64,000 nt of DNA from Phaeotremella fagi (taxonomy: Eukaryota; Basidiomycota; Tremellomycetes; Tremellales; Phaeotremellaceae). Under the pieces are notes generated by a model. That model did no database searches, was not told the origin of the DNA, and worked only from the letters and a program-made list of their open reading frames with translations. The DNA is taken from positions 930,001 through 994,000 of the forward strand of contig BCHU01000010.1 of the NCBI GenBank assembly GCA_001599715.1, in the 5' to 3' direction. The position numbers were made by a program, and so were the translations under genes. The number at the start of each line of letters is the position of its first letter. Position 1 is the first letter of the stretch. Shown here piece by piece: positions 11,004 to 23,528 of the stretch.

Positions 11004-13897
11004 TCAAGCATCCTCCAAATCCAAATCCAAAACCCCAATCCTAGTTTTCCACATGACCTCTTTAATCCTAACGACCTGTTTCCAAACTCTAACTTCCCAT
11101 TGTTCCTGTTCCCCCTCCTCCTGATCGTTGATGTAACACTTCTCACCGTCGACACTGACGGTTTGTGTGGAGATCTCATTTTGATTCGGAGTTCTGGGAT
11201 GACGGGGTGGGAGTGGTGGACCTTTTTTCTCTTGGAGATCGGTGAACGACGATGAGGAAGGTAAGGAGGATCTGTTGGTTGATCTTTTTGGGATTGGCGG
11301 TGGTTTCGGTGAATCCAGATTGATCTCTTTGACCCCAGTCCCAGTCGCTTCGGGATCTTTAATTTCCTGTGATTTCTCATCAACAATCTCGTTCTCCTTA
11401 ACCTCAGCGACCTCAGCTTTAGGTTCATCCTCCTTAACCTCAACTCCATCAACCGCCTCAGCTTTAGATTCATCCTCCTTGACCTCAACTCCATCAACCA
11501 CCTCAGCTATAGATCCCCCCTCATCCCCCTCTATCCGATTCGAACTCTCCGATTCAGGCGTCAACTCCAAATGACTCCCTTTAGGTGTCGAAAACGTAAC
11601 CTCCTCATTCTCAGATCCAACAACAGAAGAGATTGAATCGTTACGTTTGATCTCAGGGGGGACCAAAACGGTAGCACCACCAACTCCGCTCGATTCAACA
11701 ATTTCAGTTGTCGAGTTTTCCAAAGGTTCATCGATTTTCTCGTCTTGGGTGTCAGTTTTGACCTCGTCCTCGATTTCATGTTTCGATTGAACTGGTGAGC
11801 CGACAGGTTCGTTGATGATAGGTATCGAATCTTTATCATCAATCTCCAAAGGTTCCCCAAGTGTAGCTTCTGTACTAGTCATCGGTGAGATTCCTTCAGC
11901 CCCAACTCCCAACAATCCCTTCTCCTCCCGATCGTTAGGTTGAATACCAGGACTAACAGGTGGAGAAGACGTATTCCTGTATAAAGCTTTACTCCATCCA
12001 CTCGACCCCCCACTGCCACTCCCCGAACGTTCTTTCAAACCGAAACCTAAACCCCACCCAGATCTTTTACGGGGTGGTAAAGCAGGTGGTCCGTCCAAAC
12101 TCAACGTTGCTGTATCACTGTTCAATCTATCCCTTGAGATGTCCTGATTCCCATTAAGGTGACTGATTGAATCACGTTCACGTTCAGCGGATAAGACATA
12201 ACCGTCATCCCCGTGCCAGACCACATGGATGATACCAGTTCGATAGAAATGCCATAATTCACATGTAGCTCTCAATCTCTCCAAACACCAACCTGATTTA
12301 CACAAAGGATAAGATTTAGTTTCCTTCTCACTAGCTTGTGAAGCAGCCGTGACGACACCGGTAACAGGTGGTTTCGCGATTCTGAAAATATAAACCGAAG
12401 GTAAAGTAGTCGTTGAACTCATAGTCGATGTTGGACCAGCAGGTGAAGCCATTGGAGATTGGATCGGTGAAGTAGAACCAGATTGACCGGGTGACGCTGC
12501 AGTGTTGAAAAACGGTTTCAAAGAGAATCTTGATTCTTTACGATTGGTGGGATGAACAGGTGGTTGACCGAATTGAGATGGCGAATGAGGTACACCAGTT
12601 GCAACACCACCGAAAACAGGTTTCCCACATAAACTACAACCGATATCTTGAATCGAAGAACTCGAATTCAGGATAACAGAATTAGCGGAAACGGGTTCAA
12701 TAATGAGATCACCAGAGATGATCGCACTACTGATAGATCTTCTGGTAAAGAAATTCAAATCAGGTGCCAAATCCAATCGTAAAGTAGGTTCATGATCCTC
12801 CGAAACCGATCGTGAAACAAAAGGTTGAGCTAAGAGATTACTGATGAGTGGAGGTGGGAAAATGTTTTTCGAAGTTTCCTTGAGTGGTCGAAGGGCACGG
12901 AGATGTTGTAAGAAAACGATAAATTCCGAATAAGGGATATGGGAATTAAGATATTTTCTTTTTCTGGTTGTTGAATCATCGGAGATTCGTTTAGATTTGA
13001 GAGGTGAACTGGAAGTGGTTGGGAGAGATTGGAAATGGACTTGTAGATCTCGAACTGCAGCTTCGGCGTTTGATAGATTCTCTTCAGCGGATTTGAGTCT
13101 TTCTTCAGCTTGGGCCCTAGCCATTCGTTCAGCAGCGACCATGGTGTTAGCCTAAGAGTAGGGTTAGGATATCGATATCAACATCATATTCCCGATCCAA
13201 ACGTCACTACTTACCTGATCGAACAAAGTAGCAGTCAGATTATCAACCTCATCCTCAACCTGTTGTCTCTTCTCCTCCGCGCTCCCCCGTCTCCTCTCCT
13301 CCTCAACCAACCCAGCAGCCAACCTCTGCATCTCATCCTTAATCTGACTCCTCTCAACCAACAAGCCCGTATTCATACTCTCCTCCCACTTAGCTTTCGA
13401 TTTTTCCAAAACCTCTATAGTCTCGTCTTTGGATTTCATCATCGAATTCACAGAGAACAGGTTATCCTCTAGATCAGCTCCTCGGGAGATTGATTCGACT
13501 AGTTTGGTGTTGAGTTGATGGGCTTGTTCGGTTAACAGGGTTAGTTGGGTTCGGAGGGAGGTTATTAGGGAGGTTGTTGGGGAATCTGGGGGGTGGAGAT
13601 TGTCTGCTGGGTGAGAATCGAGATGGAGGGGTTCGAGGAGTTTGATGGTGTCACCAACGGATTTCTGTTGGGTTATGGGTAAGTTCTATACTGCTGAGGT
13701 TGATCATGACCCACCTCAACACTACCCTTCTCATTCTCAGTAACATTCTCAAGTTTTAACGACGATCCAACCGGTTCTGATCCTGAATCACCAACCGCAA
13801 TCTCCTCAACACTTGGATCAAGTTTCACTTCTGCCAATTGGGTTCCGCCCTCCCCTTCTCCCTGTTGTTGATGTTGTATATGTTCCTCGTCAGTCAT
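11004..13897 (-). CDS. SEC2: Sec2-type Rab guanine nucleotide exchange factor
   Basis: Predicted exchange factor for a Sec4/Rab8-type GTPase on secretory vesicles. ATG at 13897; exon 1 13897-13715 (61 aa), 50-nt intron 13714-13665 (GTGGGT...CAG), exon 2 13664-13215, intron 13214-13152, exon 3 13151-11004; 926 aa. The coiled coil covers roughly residues 100-270. The Sec2 core is formed across the second intron (DEVDNLTATLFDQ joined to ANTMVAAERMARAQAEER). Downstream, about residues 330-540, is a region with two CxxC-type pairs (IGCSLCGKPVFGG and a later SYPLCKSGWCLERLRATC) and aromatic blocks, resembling the vesicle-targeting region of fungal Sec2 proteins. The last 350 residues are disordered, acidic and proline-rich (PPPIPKR, GPPLPPRHPR), possible SH3 ligands. 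Longer than yeast Sec2 (about 760 aa). Identification rests on the coiled-coil core. Confidence 0.82.
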
Positions 13898-14264
13898 ACT
13901 GATATCCCGTATCAGAGAAGAACGACAAGATAAAGATGAGAATTAAGATGAAAGATGAAAGATTGTTTATGGTTTATGTTGACAACCAAGATCTGGATTC
14001 GATCTCGATTATTATGGGGAAGGTGTTAACGTGGCGTGGCGCGTCTCAATTCAATGCAGCAGGAGGAGGAGGATCAACGTGAACTTGAATATCCATTCAT
14101 TCATTTTAAAATCATGTACTTGCTCTAAATTTATAAACATAAGAAGGGGAAGAAAGAGAGGGAGAGGGAAATGAGAACACCAAATGAAACAATAAAAAAT
14201 AATCTTTTCTCTATAATGGATTTCTCCATTATTCCGTCCGTCGTATAACAGAAGCACCCTAAAT
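13898..14264. other. SEC2 upstream region and ACL1 3' flank
   Basis: No gene seen. Contains a direct GTGGCGTGGCGCGTC motif near 14030-14045 in the presumed SEC2 promoter and A/T-rich sequence towards the ACL1 stop. Confidence 0.5.
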
Positions 14265-17200
14265 CTAAGCACTAGGTTGGAAGACAACACGGTCTTGGAT
14301 GTTAACGAAGATATCATCTAGTAACACATCATCAATATACAATCTCACAAACATCATATAACAAATTACTCACCAGCAGGATGTCTGTACAAAGGTTGAC
14401 GAAGACGTTTTTGGTCCATAGCATGAGCCAACAAACCGATTGAACGACCCAAGACGAAAAGACCATTAAGAGCACCAGAGTGTAGGTATTCATCAGCCTC
14501 CTCTTCAGTGAAGGCACCACATCCAGTTAAGAGATCACAGAAACTGACAGCGATAGCACCGTCAACGTTCAAGATCAAAGTGTTACTCTTCTGGGTGGTA
14601 ACGTCTTCAACGGCGAGAGCGAAATCAAGAGTTTTGTGGTTAGGGAAATGTTTCTTGACGTAGTCGACGACCAAGACGACACGTAAATCTGGGTTGGTCT
14701 TTGATTTGATCTTGTGACCGATACCTGGGATCAATTTGTTGGCTTTTCTGTTTTGGTCGACGAATTCACGTGGGGTAGCACCGCTGTTCAAACCTCTTGA
14801 GAATTCTGCTGCGGCACCATCAAGAGCACCACCGAATCTGTCACCAATGGTCAAGAGACCAGCGACGAGTGAAGAGATCAAATCTTTACCAGCACGAGCG
14901 GTGATGATAGTGTTCATAGCACCAGAGACAGCAGGTCCGTGATCGGCAGTAAGTTGTAAAACCATTTCGATGAATTTACAAGCGTAAGGTGGGAGACGAC
15001 GTTTGAACCACAAGAGTGAGATGACACCACCGATACCGATTTCTTCCTTGAAGACATCGGAGATTCTCATACCAGCGTACAAGAGTTCTTGACCACGTTC
15101 ATCTGAGATGGTTGAAATGAAAGCAGCTGGTTTACGGATCATACCAAGTTTTTGAGCCCATTGGTAATCCATTGGGATTTGTGGTGGTTCAATCTCAGCT
15201 TTAGGAACGATGACACCGGTAGCGACGAGTTTCTCGTAGGTAGCTTTAAGGAGTTCTGGGAGATCTTCGAAAGTGTCTGGAACAAGGAATCCAGCAGCCT
15301 TCATAGCCTTGTTCTTGGCATCAGCAGTTTCAAGATCAGAGTTGGCCATTGAACCAGCGTGACCGAATTGAACTTCAGACGTGAACATCTTGGCACAAGT
15401 ACCGATAGCCCAAGCGACAATGGGCTTCTTGATGATTCCCTTCTTGACGGCATCGATGACACGGTATTCTTCGGTACCACCGACTTCACCGAGAAGTAAC
15501 AACATCTTACATTCTGGGTCGGCTTCGTATCTGAGTAAATGGTCGATGAAAGAGGTACCTGGGTAACGATCACCACCGATAGCAACACCTTCGTAAACAC
15601 CGTTGGTGGTGTACGACAAGATGTTGTTAAGTTCGTTGGACATACCACCGGATTTGGAAACGTAACCGACGGAACCTGGTCTGTAAAGTTTACAGGCGAT
15701 CAAGTTGTCCATCATACCACCAGTGTTACCGATTCTGAAACAACCTGGTTTGATACCACCAACAGTAGCTGGACCAATGATGATGACACCCTTGGCGACA
15801 GCCAAGTGAAGGAGTTCACGAGCGTGACGTTCTGGAACACCTTCGGCGATGATACCGATAGCTTTGATTTGTGGGTAGGTAAGGATATCGAGGGTGGATT
15901 CGTAAACTGATCTAGAAGATGAGAAGTTGACAACGACATCGACGTCAGAGTGCTTCTTGATGGCCTCAGCGACGGTGGTGTAAACTGGGAGAAGAGTTTC
16001 TTTGGTACCCCAGTAGAATTTTTGAATGTGGTGACCACCGAATGGGTAAATCATGGCAGCGACAGATGGAGTTTTACGTCCACATGAGAAATCGAAATCG
16101 AGCATACCTTGGATAGCACGGGGTTGAAGACCGAAAACGAATGAACGGGTGTGTTCGTCGAATGGTCTGTAGGATGGTCGTTTACCGAGACCGGTCTCTG
16201 GTTCGAATCTGACAATGTTGTCGTTTGGTTGTTCACGAGAACCGTTGGCTTTGATTGATCCAATACCTTCAGTGGAGGCAGCAGGTGCTTCGGCGGATGG
16301 CTCGACGATGTTAGCCTCGATGGGGGTGACTTGACGAGTGATAGCGTTGGTGGTCTTGGGGAGACCAAGAGCCATAGGAACGATAGCGGTGATTGGTGAT
16401 TCAGGACCGTAAACCTTGATTGGGACACCGAGTGATTCACCGAGGAGTCTCATAGCTTTAAGACCTTCTTGGTAGTTAGGACCAGCACGTCTGACCCAGA
16501 TCTTGACGTTGTGACGGATAAGACCTTGTTGGTATTGCTTGAGAGCTCTGATGATACCCTTGAAGGTAGCGGCGACATCACTGAAGTTGGCGGCACCACC
16601 ACCGATGATCAAAACTTTACCGTCTTTGAGAGGTTCACCACGGGTCATGAGGTCGACTAAAAGTTAGTTGAAGAAAACGATACCTCGACTCACTGATAGT
16701 TTTGGCGTATTCATAAGTTTGACCTTCAGTTGGAGCACCAGAGTATTCACCATAGTTGGCGAGCTCGTGAGCGAAACCAGCAGCAGCGATAGCGTCAGAG
16801 TAAACGACTGAAGCACCACCACCAGCAACCATAGTCCAGACACTACCGTTTTGGTTCAAAACGGTTAACTTCAATGAAGCACCGGTGGAAGCATCAAGTT
16901 TTTGAATGTAAGCTTCCTCTTTGGTGAGATCACGACCGAAAGGTGCTGGCCAAACCATTGGTGGTCCACGATCAGCTTTGATAGCACCACTTGCACCTGG
17001 AGTGGAGATGTCACGGGCGATGGCCCATTTAGGTCCACAAAGGAAATCAGCGGTTTGATCGAGTTTAGCGGCCATGTCGAGGTAGTAGATTTCTCCGTTG
17101 TCGAGACAGACAAGAGGGTTGATCTCGAGGTAGGCAACTGGAGATGTCAGCGAGGTTCCCAGAGCTACGACTTACAGTGAAGGTCGACGTAAACGGCGTA

Positions 17201-18011
17201 AAGTCTGATCAAGAAGTCACAAAGAGTGTCTTGCTTGGCTTTAGGGACATGGGTAAGGAGGGTGGAGATGATGGTTTCTCTTGAAGGGAACTGTAGAGGG
17301 GTCAGCGACTAACTCGCGGTAGTTGGATCCATCACTTACCTCAGCACCAACAGCGAGAAGAAGTTTAAGAGCTTTAGCATCAACGTCTCCAACTTCAACA
17401 CCACCTTCGTGGGTGAAAAGAATCCAATCACCCTCACGAGCGGAGTTGATACAAACGTAGTATTCGGTATCAGCAGGATGAGGGAGGAAAGGTTCAATGA
17501 TGAAAGTGTTGAGGGTACCGGTTGTAGTCTCAACTGTAACTGGTTTACCAGCTTTCTCTTGGATCCAAGCAGCAGTTGGTTCGTAAGTCTTGTTGAGACA
17601 TAAGAGACCAGCCTTTCCACGACGTTTGATCAATTGATCTGGTTTACCGACGAGTTTATCGGTGAAAACCCATGATGGGAGACCTGCACCTGGGGTAATG
17701 GCTGGTGTGAGGGAGTTGGTAGCGGCATCCCTAGAGAGTGTCAGCTATAGACTCTTCATAGGAGAGAACTTAGCTCACCATTCAACTTGAGCTACCTTGA
17801 CTGGGGCAACGGTAGACTCGGCAAGACATGGGATAGGTGTGGGGGATCTAGGGAGCCAGTAGGAGATGAGTTGCTTAGCATCGTACTCGCGGATAGCTAT
17901 AGAATGAGTGTTAGTTAACAGGTAAAGTGAGTGGTAGGTAGGTCCGAGCTCAGCGGACTTGAGAGGTGATGGATGGTAGCGACGAAAAAGAGACTTACCC
18001 TTTGTCGACAT
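14265..18011 (-). CDS. ACL1: ATP-citrate lyase, single fused polypeptide
   Basis: Cytosolic enzyme converting citrate, CoA and ATP to acetyl-CoA and oxaloacetate for lipid synthesis and acetylation. Exon 1 is only 13 nt (18011-17999); splicing gives [19 protein letters not shown]. The N-terminal ATP-grasp half includes [19 protein letters not shown] and QVVLSKL-like segments near 17600-16900. The C-terminal half holds the CoA-ligase signature with the phospho-histidine loop ([13 protein letters not shown]) and the citrate-synthase-like domain ([32 protein letters not shown]). The last exon (14317-14265) follows a 56-nt intron 14318-14373 and restores [16 protein letters not shown], matching the family's HPWDDI ending. 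Both halves sit in one gene of about 1,150 aa; filamentous ascomycetes split them into two genes. Divergent from ARP6. Confidence 0.96.
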
Positions 18012-18565
18012 GATGTATCAAGCTTCTTTATGGGTATGTATAAGATTAAACTAGAGAAGGAAATTAGTTGGAAAGTTCTATCGGTCGTAGGAGAAGGTCG
18101 ATGAGTTGAAGAAAGATGTAGAATGTTTTTGGGGGGAAATTTCGAAAGAAAAAGTTGGGAAGAGAAATAGAAGGGTGGGACTTACAAAGAAAGAAAGAAA
18201 GCTGGGTTAGGTAGTCGAGTAGAGAGGAGAGAGAGAGAGAAAAGAAAGAGGAAATGAAATAAATAAAAGCTGAAAAGCTGAAGAAAGTAAGAAGAGTTGG
18301 ATTGAGGTTAATATGGTACCACCACCCACCGTACCACCACCCCCCCAACGGTACAACGGTCCTGCCATGGACATCCCCAAACCCCAACTATTTGATGCCG
18401 CGTCGCGTATGTCCTGATTAGAGTTTCTTTTAACCGATTAAATTGGATTTAATCCCGTGCCTGAAGATAGTCCAAGTACACGTGGATGTGGAGGCAACCT
18501 AGCAACAATGAATGTTGATTCCAGTGATATACTGATCCAGTGTAGTACTTGAGCATAAGATTACC
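18012..18565. promoter_or_regulatory. Divergent promoter and leaders of ACL1 and ARP6
   Basis: This 554-bp spacer has a GA/CT-rich tract (about 18175-18290) that would be the pyrimidine-rich leader of ACL1 on the minus strand, plus a GGTGGTACCATATTA / GGTACCACCACC patch near 18310-18350. No gene is seen; a 107-codon minus-strand frame here has no coding character. Confidence 0.5.
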
Positions 18566-20514
18566 ATGACTATGACTACAGATGACAATGTACTATTATC
18601 TTCATCGAATACTCCAATCCTCATACTGGACAACGGGGCTTACAACATAAAAGCTGGCTTTGCAGGAGTAGATTTCGAGCCAAGGTGAGTAAAATTAACC
18701 TTAATCTCTTCGTCTCTCAAATTCCAATCTAATCTCCCTGATTACAGAGTCTACCCAAACTCCATAGCTAGATCTAAAAATGATAAAAAGGTTTATGTCA
18801 GTGATGAGATTGATTCATGTCGTGATCTATCTGGTATAGCATACAGACGTCCATTCGATAGGGTCAGTCCTGACCTTCTCTCTCATTTCATTTCGCTAAC
18901 AAACCTCTAGGGAATGCTGGTTCATTGGGATGCACAAAAGATCATCTGGGATAGGTTATTTTCGTCATCAGTTTTGAGTGTTAGCTTCATTTTCCAAAAA
19001 CACAAGGTCAAACTAAATACTTCGTTAAGGTCAACCCACAAGAAACCTCTTTATTGCTCACAGAACCTTATTTCAATCTACCGAATATTGCGGAAACATA
19101 CGATCAAATCGTTTTCGAAGAATACGAATTTTCGAGTTATTTCAGATTAACCCGTGGGTCTTCCTCTTCTCCTTGGACGAATTACGAGGATACACTAACG
19201 AATCATTAATCAGCGGCCGCTTTAATACCTTACGGAGGAATGTTTGGTAACGACCAAGAAGTCCCACCTGAATGTAGTATAGTCGTCGACGTCGGTTATT
19301 CATATACACACGTTATACCAATCAGAGACGGTGAAATAATATGGGAACATGTTAAAAGGTTAGTCATTCAACTTTCATTCCACTCATCTGATATCGGATA
19401 GAATCGATATAGGTGGTAAACTACTCACGAATCATCTCAAACATCTGATCTCATTCAGACAATGGAACATGTTGGATCAAACTCATGTTGTCAACAGTGT
19501 CAGAGAGGCTTGTAGTTATGTAACTATGGATTGGAAAAATGACGTTGAGATTTGCAAGTGAGTAAAAAGTAACTTCTTTTCAACATCTAACAGATTCTCA
19601 GAAAAAATTCAAAATCAAATCCAATAGTTCAAGAATATGTTCTACCGGATTTCTCAGTTACTTCGACTTCAAGAACTGGATATATAAGATCAGGCCCGAA
19701 TGCTGTCGAAAATGAGAATGGAGATTTAAACACTTTATCGAAAAAAGAATCGAAAAAACATGTTGAAGACGAGGAAGAACAAGTGCTGTACATGGGTAAC
19801 GAGAGGTTTTCAGGACCTGAACTGTTGTTTTATCCATCAGACATTGGTGGGTATACTTTTATTATTGATCATGATCAAACTGATACCCATGTCTTAGGTC
19901 TTAAGCAATCTGGTTTACCTGAAACAATCGCTCTCGTCATCTCACTCATGCCAGAGGAAGTTCGAGGAATGTTTTGGGCCCATGTCGGTATTTTTGGTGG
20001 TTTAGGGAACATAGAGGCGTTAGGCGAAAGACTGTAGGTCTTTTCAAATTAGAATCGAGGTTAACCTGACATCACGTAGTGAAAGGGATCTCCGTGCCCT
20101 CTGTCCAATCGAATACGAATTAGGCATATTCGAAGATTTCGAGTAAGTCCCCTCAAAAAGCACAACTAACAACCCCCAAGTCCCGCTTCACCACCCTATA
20201 CTTCCGCCCTAACCCTAACCCAATCCGAAATGTATCTTTCAACGTTCCCAGTGACCAGATCCGAATACCTCGAACACGGATCAAGTGTTTGCAGAAGAAG
20301 ATTCGGTGGACCAAGTTATAACGTTCAACCACCTAATTTGGTTGGGGAAGGTGAAGGGGGAGGTGAATTGAGTGATGACGAGAGGGAACGTCGGTATGCT
20401 ATGGGAATTGAGAGTCGGGTTGTTCGAGGGAAGAAGGGGAAGAAGAGGAAGGAAGATGAAGTTGAGGAGGTCGTTAGTGGGAGTTGGGGTGGGAGGAGGA
20501 GACGGGGTTTGTAG
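18566..20514 (+). CDS. ARP6: Actin-related protein 6 (SWR1 complex subunit)
   Basis: Nuclear actin-fold subunit of the SWR1 chromatin remodeller that exchanges H2A.Z. ATG at 18566; the actin phosphate-binding strand reads [18 protein letters not shown]. It is followed by [31 protein letters not shown] and, after an intron with donor GTTAGC, the Arp6-type [20 protein letters not shown]. Later blocks are [32 protein letters not shown] and FYPSDIG. The C-terminal [13 protein letters not shown] matches the family ending. About seven introns; near 500 aa, longer than yeast Arp6 (438 aa), mostly because of an insert after SDIG (19840-19905) and a basic C-terminal tail ([14 protein letters not shown], ending GGRRRRGL). 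The start could alternatively be the second ATG six bases downstream. Confidence 0.92.
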
Positions 20515-20751
20515 ATTGGATGGGTGGTGGTGATGTGTTTCAAGGTTTGGATTATGTTGTATGCATGTATGGATGTACGAGTACAGTAGCAAAATCGAAT
20601 TGGAGAGTAAAGTGTTGGACAAGTACGAGTAAGAGCAAAGTCAACCGCCACAAACCCAAAAAACGCTTTTTCCCGGAATCTCATTGGTCCAACCAACCTT
20701 AACTCACACAAGACATACAGTAATCTACAACCAACAACTACAACCACCAAA
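20515..20751. other. ARP6 3' flank and NDUFA11-like promoter
   Basis: Contains ATGGATGTACGAGTACAGTA (20569-20588) and GTACGAGTA (20623-20631), members of a motif repeated at other 3' ends in this window. No gene seen. Confidence 0.5.
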
Positions 20752-21743
20752 ATGGCTTCATCCTCCAAAACAAACCCCCTCCTCCCACCACTCCAACATA
20801 CAAGCTACTTAATCCAATCAACACTAGAACATCAATCCCATTCTTTCCATCCACATTCTTCTTTCGGGGTTGCTGCTAGGGTTACCGCTCAGTCGGCTGG
20901 GGTTGGGTTGTTGGTTAGTGCTGTACAGAATGCTTTGGATAGGTGAGTTCTGGTTGGGTTGGGACTTTGATTCGATGTCCACTACTTTCGACACCGATAT
21001 AAAACATATCTATCTGGAGAATATCGAAAGTGTTTAGATCTAGAAGAGATTCTTGCAGACCTAAAAAGACATATCGTGATGAGTCGTAATACAACTCTCG
21101 AAGACAATAAAACTGGCATAATCACATGTTTACACTTTTCACTAACACTTATCCCCCGTAGACACGATAAAGGTGCAATGGGTATCGTCACCCGTACAGG
21201 AGGTACAATTGGATTTTTCGGTATGTCCCCCATCTCCAACAACCATCTTTTTAACTAAATTCAAAAATTAGCCGCAATGGGATTCGCATTTTCTTTCACT
21301 CAATCTGTAACAGCCAATATCAGAGAGGTACGTTAACTTCACAGCTTATAACCCAAAACTTTTACTTATTTTGAATACGACATAGACTGATGACGCTCTT
21401 AACGGTGTCGCTGGTGGTTGTGCAGCAGGTTTCATAGCTGGTGTACGAGGTACGTTGAATTCAACTAAATTTCAATTCGAAATGCTAAAAAACCCACACA
21501 CAGCTCGTTCTTTACCTTTGGCATTTGGTGCTTGTGCAGGAATGGGTGCTTTGATCGGTACATTCGACGCTGCTGGTGCAGTGAGTTATGAATTTCAATA
21601 TGCGTTTTCGGGTCTGATTAACACCACCACCCTTTTAGGCACTCACCGGAACTGATAGAATGGCTTTACCAAGACCTGAACGTGAAGAACGTAGATTGAA
21701 ATTCTTCAAGACTCCAAAAACTGAAGTTGAAGCTGTTGCTTAG
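20752..21743 (+). CDS. Complex I accessory subunit, NDUFA11/NUO-21.3b-like (Tim17 family)
   Basis: Inner mitochondrial membrane protein of the Tim17/Tim22/PMP24 fold that stabilises the membrane arm of respiratory complex I. ATG at 20752; about 183 aa with four glycine-rich hydrophobic segments (VTAQSAGVGLLVSAVQNAL; GTIGFFAAMGFAFSFTQSV; NGVAGGCAAGFIAGV; AFGACAGMGALIGTFDAAG). The GG-A-AG spacing is typical of the family, and the C-terminal tail is charged (LPRPEREERRLKFF). No cleavable presequence is evident, as expected. Intron 1 (about 20942-21161, 220 nt) is roughly four times the local norm. I distinguish it from Tim17/Tim22 translocases by its short loops and the ending, but this is family-level reasoning. 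Confidence 0.82.
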
Positions 21744-23528
21744 AAGGGTTGGAGATGACATGTAGATTTCTTTGGATGTGAAGAACATGCTTTATCATTT
21801 GGAGCTTTGGATGAAATTTTGATCAAACGAAATACTCATTCATCAACTACTAACCACTGATAATCATACAACCATATCCCACTTCCTACAACTAACCAAT
21901 TCAAATCCAAATCCAAACCCAGGTCCAGATCTAAGGTTTAGGATTCGCGTTACATTTACACATACCCGCACACATACATGCTATGTCGCGATGTCACTCC
22001 CTAAACAAATACTTTAATGACTGGATATGACTTACGATTACAGACACACTGGGACTGATTGATGGGTTCGGAATTTGGGATTACCCTTTGGGTTTTGAGT
22101 TCTTGGTTGGGGGTGGGTTGACAACATGATTTCGGGTTTGGGTTTGGGTTTGGGGTTTCGGTGGGGTCTGGTTTTATTTTGTAAGTATGTTGTCAGGTTA
22201 GTCGAGGGGAATGGTGATTCTCTTACTGGATTCAGTTTTTTTGGAACAACATTCGATGTTGAGTGGCTGAAGTTCGATGTTAGATTCTTCCACTTCAAGT
22301 TATGGATTGATAACTTACTGGCATATTTAGATAAATACTGAGCTGCGTCAATGGTTGAGAAAGATGAGTTTATGGGGTTTGTACTAATTCATCTCAACGT
22401 CGTTAACATTATATACTGACAGTAAAACTTCAACTTACTAATTTTCAAGAATTCAGAACTTTTTTCTCCTTCCTGACTTCTTTGATTCTTTGGATTTTTC
22501 GGGGTTCTTGCAGGTAAGAGTTGGTTTTCGGTTGTAACCTCAGCTACAGAAACGAAGAAAAATGGTATTTCGGAATTTATCAAGTAGAACTCAAGAATCA
22601 AGAAGTAAAAGTCCAACAACACGAACGTGGTGGTTTGACATCACGCAGCACCTCAACAACGATCAAATCAAAACTGATTTTCTCGTCTAAAACGTCACGT
22701 CACGAGGCTGAATCTGTGTTCCTTTGTTCCTTTGTCATTTGGAGCGTTTCAAAGGGTGTACTGTGTTTTTCTTTTTCAACGAGGGGAACGGTATATACCG
22801 GGAGAAGGTTTTGATTACTGTATCCTTCGATACGAAGGCGCAAGTGGCACGGCCTCGAAGGTGTAGGGACCATCACTCCACATATGATTCATTCATTTAC
22901 GCCCGAACTGTTACCATCAAAATAAATCCCCCTTGAATGCGTTATCATTTTAACCGGACCAGTTGATTTTTGATCTTGAACTAACCCAAAATGTACCAGT
23001 GTTCTATCATCAAAACTTTAATTTCATGTCCTATCCATGAACATTTTTCTATTTTATATGGGAGTTGAAAGCTGGTTGATTGATTTACCCCTTAATTTTA
23101 GTTTTCTTTGATGGTGTTTTTTGGGGTTCACTTCTTTATCGTTCGATTGGATAAGTATAGTATGGTTTGGTACTGACAACATGAATTTAGGATGATAGAT
23201 ATAAATACAGCTGGGTTATCGGCTGTTTTCAATTATTCTCTTCTTCATTCCATTTAAATTTTTTCTTTCTCTTTTTCTGGTCATCCTCCTTGCTCTCTTA
23301 CTCGTTCACCTCAAAATCCCTCTTCATCTTATTTACAACCATCTACTTCTGTACTACATCTTTGAACGTAACTCCTCATCGACGCTTACCCTACACTACC
23401 TCCCAGCTATACTACTTCGACCCATCTCATATCAAGACATAAACTACAAACACCTCTTGCGTGAAGTGAGTCCGTGTATTAATTTGTTTCTTCATCGACA
23501 CCGTTACTAAACGTATCCCCTAGATACA
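21744..23528. other. Large intergenic region, upstream of the 23529 gene
   Basis: No gene could be supported in 1.8 kb. Features seen: AAATCCAAATCCAAACCC (about 21903) and a GGGTTT repeat (about 22130-22160) that are near-inverted copies; a TATA-like ATATAAATACA near 23200; and a CT-rich leader from about 23230 to 23470. A GTGAGT...CCCTAG pair (about 23467-23523) looks like a 5' UTR intron ending just before the ATG at 23529. Short open frames here lack ATG starts or splice support. Confidence 0.55.

Noticed and set aside
15539..15910. Plus-strand Thr/Val/Asp-rich open frame of 123 codons
   Set aside because: Antisense to strongly conserved ATP-citrate lyase coding sequence; no splice signals or ATG context of its own.
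18064..18387. Minus-strand 107-codon frame upstream of ACL1
   Set aside because: Low-complexity Phe/Ser/Leu from a pyrimidine tract, best explained as 5' leader.
21061..21110. Box C/D snoRNA in the long intron
   Set aside because: A C-box form is present but no D box or terminal stem was found.
22038..22298. Minus-strand Lys/Pro/Asn-rich open frame
   Set aside because: It has no ATG near its start, is built from a GGGTTT repeat read backwards, and has no coding neighbours or splice partners.
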